From Larix sibirica (taxonomy: Eukaryota > Streptophyta > Pinopsida > Pinales > Pinaceae): 20,195 bases of DNA. The stretch is from positions 1 through 20,195 of the forward strand of contig NWUY0300013436.1 of NCBI GenBank assembly GCA_004151065.3, in the 5' to 3' direction. The position numbers were made by a program, and so were the translations under genes. Numbering within the stretch: position 1 is the first letter of the stretch; every line of letters starts with the position of its first letter. This document shows, piece by piece, positions 9,901 to 18,246 of this stretch. The notes beneath the pieces were generated by a model. It was not told where the DNA came from. It did no database searches and worked only from the letters and a program-made list of their open reading frames with translations.

Positions 9901-10899
9901 CNATCCACTCGAGTTCAATTCCATTGAGACATCTTCTGGCTTATTGAGATTTCCCATAAGTCCATATAAATTTACACAAAAATACAAATATTATTAATAT
10001 AATATTTACATAAAAATATTGCTACCCTCTCTTCACCTATGCCTTAACCTAAAGTCATCTTAATTTATTAAAAAATTTATAACCCAATTTTTTTTATCTT
10101 TCTAATAAATCTCTTAATAATGTTTTATAATCAATCTCCCATAACAATTATAAATCTTTATGATAAATAAGGTAAATATTTAGGCATAACTTTCCACAAT
10201 CTACCATCTTCCTTCGATAAAGGCTAGCTAGCTATCAAATCTAATACCTACCATCCTATCCCTTTCATAAAAAGGAGCGTCCATTATGTCCTATGAGGGC
10301 ATGGCACCTCATAACCTTGACTTTGTCCTTAGTAACCACTTACCTATATTCTACGAGATTAAAAATGACTAGTTAGCCTTTCAACTTTTTGATACGTGTT
10401 CGACTTTTTCTCATAATATGTTATCATGGAATGATGTAAGAAAATAAAGCATGTGACCACAAAAAAAATGCCAAGTTGCCAACTCAATTGTCCTAATTGT
10501 ATCTTAATAATTTAAAATAATTGATTTTTATAAAAGAAAATACTTTTCTTTTCACTTTAAAAAAAGCAAATTCATAAAACATTATTTAAATTGCAATATT
10601 TCAAAATTTGGAGTATTCTAAATGTTGTAGTTTTTGGATTATTTTCAATTAAAATTCGCATAGCCTAAATGATTTTTTAATTTTTATGATATTTTTTATA
10701 TAAATTTGGTTTAAAAATTTAAGATATTAATCATATTTAAATTTACTTTAGATTAAATACTCTGAATATTAGAGAACAAATAATCTATTTATACATTTAA
10801 AAACATGATTTAACAACACAAAATTCAGATTAAAAAAATCATCAAATTTCTATAAATTTTCCATAAAACACTGACTAAACACATCCTTGAGGGTTAAAC
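9901..10899. other. AT-rich stretch without a gene
   Basis: Very AT-rich sequence with no open frame worth reporting. One AATATCT core lies on the minus strand at 10722-10728. N at 9902. It probably includes the distal promoter of the ELF4-like gene and retroelement debris. Confidence 0.5.
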
Positions 10900-11560
10900 T
10901 TTTCCTCCAATTTACAGACGACACATGGCACCACCAAACGTAGGACGTGTAGATCCTCTCAAACTGACACAATCATTTATTTATTTGTAAGTGGTTGGAC
11001 CAGCCTCGGTATTGGGCTTCGAGATTTTCCAAGCCTACACATGCGGTCCCGGACTGGTTAAAAGGCACTTGCAGAGAAATATCAGGTTTTTAAACCTTCA
11101 ACCGTATTCAGCTTTTCATTTGCACTCTATATGTTTTGGGGATGATTGTAGCATAGATGGCCATGGTGTCTCTGTACTCCTGCATCGTTTTCTACAAAAT
11201 TAATGAACTGGGTTTTTCTTGCAATGGTTTTTACCAGGCCCCAACTTTTTCCGTCACCGGCCCGGTGCAAATCTTGTGCAACGTTGATGGGTAATTTCTG
11301 ATCCTTAGCATTGAGATCCACATCTGTAAGACGGTATTTTATTTGGGTCGGGAAGGAGGTAGGAAGAGGCCGGAACAGTACCCAAATGTTCAGATTTTAG
11401 ATTATGAAACGAAGCTGAGGTGCCCAGGGACAGACAGGTTTTAGTCCCTTTCAGGTGGTCGTATTGATGCTGCTGGGAACGTGCCATTGTTTCACGGTAT
11501 TTTCACATCCATTGACCCTTATCTGCTCAAGTGATCAATGTTTGTTGATATTTGTTCCCT
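10900..11560 (+). promoter_or_regulatory. Probable promoter and first non-coding exon of the ELF4-like gene
   Basis: Base composition rises sharply in G+C between about 10915 and 11490 after a kilobase of AT-rich DNA, which fits a core promoter and 5' exon. An ACGTGT element (ABRE/G-box-like core) lies at 10945-10950 and a TATA-like ctatatgt near 11126-11133. Several possible splice donors follow (for example near 11291, 11326, 11359, 11437 and 11453). I cannot decide which one joins to the exon at 11925, nor fix the transcription start. Short open frames here look like chance. Confidence 0.4.
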
Positions 11561-11583
11561 TTCCTTTATTCGTCCACTTGGAA

Positions 11584-11629
11584 TTTGTAAACTGTAAAGC
11601 AAGCCTCTTGTAAACTGTAAAGCAAGACT
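11584..11629. repeat. 23-bp tandem duplication
   Basis: ttgtaaactgtaaagcaag occurs at 11585-11603 and 11608-11626, with a 23-bp period. It lies between the putative first exon and the internal leader exon. Confidence 0.85.
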
Positions 11630-11924
11630 CTGAGATTCACCAGTTTTTTGTGATTTTTTTCCGATTGTTTTGGATGTGATTTGTTCGTTTCTCTCTGTAT
11701 TTAAATTCTTGCTGTTTTATATGTCAATGGAACGGATAGGGCCGTAGAATTCTGTAGGTGGGTTATTGAGTGTGGATTTTGATATGTCTGAATTGTTTTG
11801 AATGGGAATGGCATCTTCAATGCTTTTAACCCCGAATAACTAATTTTAGCTGTAGCAGGATGATATTTTCTTTTTAGTTTGTTGTGTTTGTAATTCAGTG
11901 AATCTTTGTTGGTTTTTAATGCAG

Positions 11925-11985
11925 GAAGATTGAGATACATGCCAGTTTGCTCCTTTGAAGGGTGAAGGGATTAGGAGGACAAAGG
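11925..11985 (+). other. Internal 5'-leader exon of the ELF4-like gene (predicted)
   Basis: A strong acceptor (U-rich tract, then taatgcag ending at 11924) and a strong donor (aaagg|gtaag, GT at 11986-11987) bracket 61 nt. The segment is richer in purines and G+C than its flanks, as expected for an exon between U-rich plant introns. It contains one short upstream ORF. It would join an upstream first exon to the coding exon at 13991. No transcript evidence is available here, so the model rests on the signals alone. Confidence 0.6.
11939..11965 (+). other. Upstream ORF in the predicted leader exon
   Basis: ATG at 11939 opens an 8-codon frame (MPVCSFEG) closed by TGA at 11963-11965, wholly inside the predicted leader exon. 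If this exon is in the mRNA, scanning ribosomes would meet this start before the ELF4-like start. The ATG context is weak to moderate (A at -3, C at +4). A regulatory effect is only an inference. Confidence 0.4.
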
Positions 11986-12147
11986 GTAAGGAACTCTTTC
12001 CTCTGCAAATACTCTGTTTGATCAATTGCTGAATGCCCTCTTCTTTGCCTTTGTGCATTTGTATGGATCTAGTTTGCTTCTGTATTTAAAGTTTCTGTGG
12101 TAGTGATGGATTCCGTTCATTGAAAGTGTTAAGGGTAGCTTCAGCAT

Positions 12148-12373
12148 GTGGGGTTTGACATTAATGATCCTGTATGTATCCACACGTTCTACTTGGGAAT
12201 TGATTCTGTGTAGCATGTCTCTCTGGGGAAGGGGATTATAACAGTTGATTAAATAGTAGTGGGGTTTGATATTGCTGATCCTGTATGCATCCACACGTTC
12301 AACTTGGCAATTGCGTCTGTGTAGCATCTCTGACCCTCTGGGGAAGGGGATTATAACAGTTGATTAAATAGTA
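12148..12373. repeat. Tandem duplication, 111 and 115 bp
   Basis: Copy 1 (12148-12258) and copy 2 (12259-12373) abut exactly. Both start gtggggtttga and end aacagttgattaaatagta. They differ at roughly ten positions plus a 4-bp length difference. The repeat lies in the leader intron and has no coding frame. Confidence 0.9.
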
Positions 12374-12578
12374 AATATACTTGGACAGTAACTGTAATTT
12401 TCTTTTGATTTTGGAGAGTGAAAAATTGGCTATATTGATGGTTAGTTTATGATCCTTTAGAAAAGAAATGAGTGAAAACCAATTTTTTGAAATGATGGCC
12501 TGAAATTAATCATTCCGACTTTCATCATGAAAAGAAACTGTTTATTGTAATTTTTGTAATAAGGAACTCCATTGTTGA

Positions 12579-12858
12579 TTTTTTTTCCAAGGAAAACTTT
12601 GTGGGCAATTCCCTGCATTCTGTGGATGGTAATCCAGAGTGAACTCATTGACCCTAATTATGGCACCTAAGTCAACCCAAAGGATCGACCCTAACCTTGT
12701 GGGCAAACCAGTGGGCACTTCCCTGCATTTTGTAGATGGTAGTCCAGAGTAAACCCATCGACACTGATTATGATGCTTAAGTCAGCACAAGGTATCAACT
12801 CTGAGATCTCAAAATTCAAAGCACTCAACCAGTTAAACTAACCTATAGGACTGACTTA
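12579..12858 (-). mobile_element. tRNA-derived SINE with internal duplication
   Basis: Read on the minus strand, the 5' head has a perfect RNA polymerase III A box TAGTTTAACTGG (12840-12829). Twenty-eight nt later comes a degenerate B box AGTTGATACC (12800-12791). The element ends in eight A's (12586-12579). It is flanked by an 8-bp direct repeat attgttga (12571-12578 and 12859-12866), consistent with a target-site duplication made by LINE machinery. The body occurs twice: 12802-12711 and 12692-12601, about 92 bp each. The second body unit carries a better B-box-like GGGTCGATCC (12691-12682) but lacks an A box, so it looks like a 5'-truncated copy fused to the first. No protein is encoded. 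The SINE family is not identified. Confidence 0.75.
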
Positions 12859-12968
12859 ATTGTTGAATTGTACATAAATTTATAATTTTTTGCTTCTTTA
12901 TAATTTTCTCAGGCTTGAGAGTTATCCTCAAGCACATCGTTGAAAGTTGAAACCATTGTTTTACCTCC

Positions 12969-13214
12969 AATATCTGATTTTGTATTTCTGAGATAATTCT
13001 AATATGCGGATCAAACATTTGTTTTCTTTTTGTCCATAATTACTTTCATTCTAAAAGTGGGAATAGTCAGGACTGCGTAAACAAAGGTTAATATCTCAAC
13101 AAATGGCCTTTCCCAATATCTGTTTCTTCTAAACACAAATGCCTCTTGCATAGTACCAGATTATGTTAATCGCACGTGATAAAGAGGATCACCATGGGAT
13201 AGTTTTCAATATCT
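12969..13214. promoter_or_regulatory. Cluster of AATATCT motifs and a G-box in the leader intron
   Basis: AATATCT occurs at 12969-12975, 13090-13096, 13115-13121 and 13208-13214, and the G-box CACGTG at 13173-13178. AATATCT is the core of the evening element (AAAATATCT) bound by CCA1/LHY-type MYB factors, but none of the four has the full nine bases. Regulatory function is inferred. Confidence 0.3.
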
Positions 13215-13294
13215 GTTTGACTAAGCTCTCATAAATAAAATAATTAAAAAAATCATTGCCCGGCCTACAACAACATACACTAGGAATCCAAAAT

Positions 13295-13652
13295 AATGGG
13301 CAATATTTCTTTCCAACGACCGTATCTAACAATTAATGTACTAAGACATAAGAGATCCCAGTTAGAAGACCTTAATAAATAATAAGGCCCTAAAGAGACC
13401 TTAATTAAGAATAAGGCCCTAAAGATGCTAATAGGGTACAACAGAACTTCTTGATCTGAATGGATGCTTGTGAGAGAAGAAATGGGTAATATTTCTTTCC
13501 AAGTACCGTAACTAACAATTAATGTACTAAGACATAAGAGATCCCAGATATAGATCCCAGTTAAAAGACCTTAATAAAGAATAAGGCACTAAAGATGCTA
13601 ATAGGGCACAACAGAACTTCTTGATCTGAATGGATGTATGTGAGAGAAAAGA
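13295..13652. repeat. Nested tandem duplication in the leader intron
   Basis: Copy A (13295-13480) and copy B (13481-13652) both start aatggg(c/t)aatatttcttt and end near tgagagaa. Copy A contains its own 29-bp tandem duplication (13367-13395 and 13396-13424). Copy B contains a different small one (agatcccag repeated around 13539-13561). The secondary duplications are therefore not shared between copies. Confidence 0.85.
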
Positions 13653-13990
13653 ACTTAAAAGGCTCACTTCATGATCTTTGCTAATCAAAAGAATCAGAGT
13701 TTATTACCACAAGACTTCCTTTGAGAGGCTTCATTTGGCACTGCCAAACAGTAATGCTCATCATGGTGTTAGATACCATGTTGGTGTTCCTTCTCTATTT
13801 TTTCTTATTGAAAATGTTGTTGCAAGTTCTTAATTACAATATGTAGGTTTACATTTGTTGATGATTAATAACTAAAATCAATAACTTTTGATATATCATT
13901 TTTGGGATTATTTATGTAAAAGTAAGTCATTAATCTATGACTCATATTCATAAATATTATTAGCAACTTACCAACAACTTCTTTATGCAG

Positions 13991-14034
13991 GTTTAAATCT
14001 ACTTCTGTTGCATTTACTTCTGTTGCATTTAAAG
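13991..14034 (+). other. Last 5'-leader segment of the ELF4-like mRNA
   Basis: An acceptor site (ttctttatgcag, ending at 13990) after a pyrimidine-rich stretch marks the likely start of the coding exon. The 44 leader nucleotides after it contain two perfect adjacent copies of acttctgttgcattt (14001-14015 and 14016-14030), then aaag and the ATG. There is no ATG in this segment. The splice site is inferred from consensus only. Confidence 0.7.
14001..14030. repeat. Perfect 15-bp tandem duplication before the ELF4-like start
   Basis: acttctgttgcattt occurs twice without a gap, ending four bases before ATG 14035. The period is a multiple of three. Confidence 0.97.
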
Positions 14035-14388
14035 ATGGAAGAGGATGCATATTCTCTTCCCGTGAATGGAAATCAAATCGATGGTAAGACAATGCAAAAC
14101 TTACAGAAAAGCTTTGGTCAGGTGCAGAATATATTAGACCAGAACCGGTTGCTTATTAATGAGATAAACCAAAATCATGAATCCAAGATCCCAGATAATC
14201 TAAGTCGAAATGTTGCCCTAATTCGAGAGCTTAACAACAACATCACGAGAGTGGTGGACCACTATGCTGGTCTGTCCACCTCATTCACAAAGGCAATAGA
14301 AACATCTTCAGAGGGAGATTCAGCTGGGACACTGAAATCTGATGGGAAACCTACTGTTTATTCTGGACAGAAGAGATTTCGACCTTAG
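14035..14388 (+). CDS. ELF4L: ELF4-like protein (circadian evening-complex component)
   Basis: The 117-residue product matches the ELF4 family (DUF1313). Residues 19-90 form the conserved helical core, including the invariant-looking stretch LDQNRLLINEINQNHESK (34-51) and RNVALIRELNNNI (58-70). A tail SSEGDSAGTLKSDGK (91-105) and a basic end QKRFRP (112-117) resemble the ELF4-LIKE branch more than ELF4 itself. ELF4 proteins bind ELF3, which with LUX forms a nuclear repressor complex active in the evening; this role is known for the family and not shown here. Length fits the family (about 110-125 residues), and the coding region is intronless, as in Arabidopsis. ATG 14035 is chosen because the core is complete, the context is favourable (A at -3, G at +4) and upstream in-frame codons lack an ATG. 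No stops or frameshifts are present. Assignment to the family is very secure; the exact paralogue is less so. Confidence 0.96.
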   Translation: MEEDAYSLPVNGNQIDGKTMQNLQKSFGQVQNILDQNRLLINEINQNHESKIPDNLSRNVALIRELNNNITRVVDHYAGLSTSFTKAIETSSEGDSAGTLKSDGKPTVYSGQKRFRP

Positions 14389-14640
14389 TCTTTGTAATTT
14401 ACCAATTGTTTGTATGTTGACCCGTAGAAGTGCTTGCGTGCCTTCACTCGTAGGTTAAAGGTAATATGGGTTGAATTAGACTCTTTTGGGTAGATGTTAT
14501 GAGCCAATCTCTTTTTGAGATGCAAAAGTGTTTGCAGTATAATTGTACTGTACACGATCTTTTAGAAAGCAGAAGGGTTCAAGTACTTGAGATTGTCAGG
14601 GAGTAAATTTTGATTTACTAACTGCTGTTCTTTTGATTTG
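14389..14640 (+). other. Probable 3' untranslated region of the ELF4-like gene
   Basis: The sequence after the TAG is T/G-rich, with TTGTATGTTGA-like and TGTA motifs typical of plant far-upstream polyadenylation elements. No canonical AATAAA is present. The end point is a guess. Confidence 0.35.
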
Positions 14641-15649
14641 AAGGTCGATGCTTTAGTGCTTTGGTTGGATGATATATTGTTAAGATTATCCAAAGTTCCA
14701 AACATTCTAAGTTATTTTGAACTCTACCATGTGTGAACTGTATATTGCATGTTCATATGCAGACATAAGGTTTCTGATGAATAGAGGCTTATATTGTTAG
14801 AGCCTAGAGGTATAGTAATGAAAACAAACTTACGAGTAGATTTGTGTTTCAGAGTTTTTTGTGAAAGCCCACTTAGTCCTGTGTTCGAGTATAAATGTAA
14901 GTTATATTTACGATTTCCTTTTATAGACATTTTATTCAGTAAACATATGCAGGTGCAGTTGCACTTGCTTTTTATCAGTTCAACATATATCCGAAATTGA
15001 GTTGACCACTCGTTCTTAAAAAATAAAAACTTGGGATTTATGTTATACCTAATTAGAGTACAAAATCTGGTTCGTCCATACCCATATACAATTGCACCTG
15101 TCAGATTTAGCTGTTCAGCTTAGTGTAGTAACCTTCGAAATTTAACTTAGAGGTTTAACTATCCAACTCTGAACTTATAAAATTATGGCAGAGTCCAGAT
15201 AACTTAACGCCTTCCACCACAGAACCCATATCTCCATGAACTGCAAAAAATAGAGCAAAAGGGCTCAAAGCACCATTCGTCATTGTTCTGGTTATGGTTG
15301 TAGTCCTTTGCACTCTGGTTGCCATTATTACTCTTGGAAGATTAAGTATCCGAACGTCTTGGGTTATCATGTGCACTACTCCTCTTTGCATAGGAAACCA
15401 AACATCTTTGTAAGTTGAGCAAAGATGCATTTGAGACTTTATTAATGTGGAGACCCGTAAATCCCTCGAATATACGTGAGTGTAATTATATCCCTATGAA
15501 GCATTTCTTAAAAGATGGATTCGAGACTTTGTTACCAGATTCACAAGTATTAGAGTTTGACTTTGCTTGCGATCCTACTAAATGAGCTCTCACACATTTC
15601 GAACATAATTGAATGCAATTATGAGGTAAGTTGTTGCAAACTCCTCATG
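14641..15649. other. No supported gene
   Basis: Mixed AT-rich sequence. A 91-codon minus-strand frame (15430-15155) and an alternative frame over the same bases are both open for a while, but neither is recognisable. A similar gattcgagacttt/catttgagacttt motif appears twice near 15430 and 15520. Confidence 0.4.
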
Positions 15650-15752
15650 CCTGCTACAAAGTTGTGCTTCTTTATTCGCGTCATTACCTACTACAAAGTT
15701 GTGCTTCTTTATTCGCTTCATTGCCTGCTACAAAGTTGTGCCTTCTCATTAC
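15650..15752. repeat. Three 37-bp tandem units
   Basis: Units at 15650-15686, 15687-15723 and a shortened 15724-15752 each start cct(g/a)ctacaaagttgtg. The first two differ at three positions. The period is not a multiple of three, so the open frames crossing it encode a shifting repeat and are not taken as genes. Confidence 0.9.
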
Positions 15753-15959
15753 ATGGAAGAATTCAATATTGAGCTACAGTGGCTCATTGCTTTCTTACAT
15801 CTCTCGGGAAACATGTTGAGGGGATGTTGCCTAAGGATGCAATGCCCAGCCTTGGACGATTTATCTGTTCTCAGGATGCAAGTTAGAGGACAACTCTATA
15901 GTGAACTATCTAAGTTATGGGTGTGGAAGCATGAACAAAAATAAAACACAGAGTGGATA
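15753..15959. other. Intergenic, nothing identified
   Basis: Short open frames here run out of the 37-bp repeats and have no recognisable product. Confidence 0.4.
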
Positions 15960-16869
15960 AAATGTTTACAAATCAAATTAATTGAAACCATGTTTGTATC
16001 ATTGTGAAAAGATTTGTATATTGCTTTGTGAAAGAATGAGAGAATAGGAAATATGCTTCACTATTATTTTATGCTTTGTATAGCACATTCTATATACAGG
16101 TGTCCATTTGGTTGTTATAGTTTGGTTAAATATGTACAAATCAAATTAATTAAAATAATGTTTGTATTATTGTGAAAAGATTTGTATATTTCTTTTGAAA
16201 TAATGAGAATAAGAAATATCCTTTAATATTATTTTATGTTATGTATAGCATATTATATATATAGTTACAGGAGTGTCCATTTGGTTGCTAAATATAGTTT
16301 GGTTTTGGATATTGATAACTTGTAAATGTAACAATTTTAATGATATATATATATTTTTTTTCCAAAACAGATTTAGTGGTGAAATTTGATATTCTCTTTT
16401 ATATGTGTATATGATATTTTTATTAAATTAGTTGGTTTAAATGATTTGATCTCACTCAACAAGTCAAGAAATTTAAATCTAATATATATATATAATACAA
16501 AATCAGTTAAATGTCCAATTACACTTAGAATAATAAATAATGTCCAAATCCTTTAATACTATTTTATGTTTTGTATAACATATTCTATATATAGTTATAG
16601 GAGTGTCCATTTGGTTGCTAATTATAGTTTGGTTTTGGATATTGACAACTTGTAAATATAACAATCTTAATGATGTATATATTTTTTTTTCCAAAACAAA
16701 TTTAGTGGTGAAATTTGATTTTTTTTTACATTAATGTATGATATTTGTATTAAATTTGTTGGTTTAAATTATTAAACCTCACTCAACAATTCAAGAAATT
16801 TGAATATATATATATACAAAAAAATCAGTTAAATGTTCAATTACATTTAGAATAATAAATAATATCCAA
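15960..16869. repeat. AT-rich tandem array of mixed units
   Basis: 15960-16116 and 16128-16291 are related (both contain acaaatcaaattaatt and gtgaaaagatttgtatatt). 16218-16547 and 16548-16869 are a second pair with a 330-bp period (both start atcctttaata and end aataataaataat(g/a)tcca). The motif gtgtccatttggttg marks three positions (about 16101, 16276 and 16602). No coding sequence. Confidence 0.85.
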
Positions 16870-17282
16870 CCAATTAAATCAGTTAAAATAATGCTTTATA
16901 TTAAATTTCATTTATCCACCTTTACCTCTATTTAGCTACCACTGACTATATCTTAAAATAATTGTACATATACACTAGAAAATTGATAAGTGATTAAAAA
17001 TAGTTCATTTAAACTCATGGAGTTTATGTTTTAAAAATTTAATCTAAATTATATATAACAAACTTATAATATTTTTGCAACATACATATATATGAATCCA
17101 AATTCTTATCATGTTGTATCATTAACATGATTGCACATATCTCAATTAGTATCACATTATAAATTGGCATAATTGCATATATATAAACACACATGATTTA
17201 CTTACAACATCAAGAATTAAGATTGATTAAAAATAGTTGATTTAAGTTCATGTTGAGTTGGTAGAAAAAATAATGTAAAAAT
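16870..17282. other. AT-rich, no gene
   Basis: A segment gattaaaaatag.tga/catttaa near 16992 recurs near 17223 in the same orientation, followed in both by a run toward aaaaatttaa. Nothing else is identified. Confidence 0.4.
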
Positions 17283-17362
17283 TTAAGATAAAAAAATTTA
17301 CACCTCAAAAAATTGGATCCCTCTCGGTGCTTGATAGATTTGGGTTTAAGATGGATCTATGT
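17283..17362 (-). repeat. Retroelement fragment, inverted copy
   Basis: The reverse complement of this stretch matches 9828-9900, from catagatccatcttaaaccc through gaggtgtaaa to a T-run, with a few substitutions and small indels. Similarity stops abruptly at both ends. Confidence 0.75.
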
Positions 17363-18246
17363 TGGTAAATATCAAGCAGAACTGTCCAATTACAAGCACA
17401 TTAAGCAGTTTCAAAAGTTGTCTAAGAGTTACTGATTTTTTTTCCCTTTATGGGAAAATCAACTTCATAGAATGATCTTCCATCACCCCGAAGTTATCCT
17501 CTGCATTTTTACAGAGGTAGTACTCCTCTTTGATTTCTCCTTTGAGGAGGTTGAACAATGTTATTAAAATGCTTTAAGAGCAATTCACTCTTTTATGTTT
17601 TATACGTTCATATAAAACTCATTTCACTGTCTGAGACATGACTAGATAGGATGATAACTAGGATAAAGATAAATTACAACATTGTTTTGTAGATGAAAGA
17701 AAAGATAAATTACATTCACAACCAACCCCTTAGACTAATTTCACAGATCATTAAGCGACCACAAATTCATGAAAGGACACATAAAACAGAAGGTAAAACA
17801 ATAGTGACAAAGAGCTTCAATGGATTAATGAATTCATATAAATTGATTTTGAAAAGCTTCATGTACACATTTTGAGTAAAATGGAACATCACTACAGAAG
17901 ATGATTGTTGCATGAAACTTATAAGTAGCTCTTTGGTTGGAACAAAAATTGATTCAAAAAATAATCAGTTTAAGATTGCTAAGGATCAATTTGGCATTTT
18001 GTCTATGTTCAAAATCCCTTTGACTAGATACTTAAAGGATAAATTAAAATGAGTTCGCTATCATGAGCTGTGATGTGCTCTCGTGGACCATAAAATAAAT
18101 GATTGATACCTAAAACGAATTCATGGAGAGGAAACAAATGAATAAATGATTGACTTCGTATCAGGGCTTAGATGCAAACAAATGAATAAGACCAATGGAA
18201 AAGAATTAAAGAAGGAAATTTGGTGTGTGAAGAGTGGGAGTTCAAC
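17363..18246. other. No supported gene; two adjacent short hairpins
   Basis: 17498-17517 (CCTCTG, 8-nt loop, CAGAGG) and 17523-17549 (CTCCTC, 15-nt loop, GAGGAG) could form neighbouring stem-loops. A 60-codon open frame at 17693-17875 has no recognisable product. The rest is AT-rich. Confidence 0.35.

Larger units (their letters stand above)
11986..13990 (+). other. Leader intron of the ELF4-like gene (predicted)
   Basis: This stretch runs from a gtaag donor to a tgcag acceptor and has no supported coding sequence. It holds, in order, a 111/115-bp tandem duplication, a minus-strand SINE, a group of AATATCT motifs with a G-box, and a nested tandem duplication near 13295-13652. Its 2.0-kb size is mostly explained by these repeats. 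Confidence 0.55.

Noticed and set aside
10991-11203. 70-codon open frame in the G+C-richer segment
   Set aside because: It starts at GTG, has no family resemblance, and lies where a non-coding leader exon is more likely.
14008-14034. Extension of the ELF4-like frame to a TTG at 14008
   Set aside because: The extra codons come only from the 15-bp repeats; nuclear plant genes start at ATG, and ATG 14035 fits the family.
13865-14092. Minus-strand open frame overlapping the ELF4-like start
   Set aside because: It is the antisense shadow of the leader repeat and the first codons of the ELF4-like gene.
15155-15430. 91-codon minus-strand open frame
   Set aside because: Another frame over the same bases is equally protein-like and neither is recognisable; no evidence chooses between chance and decay.
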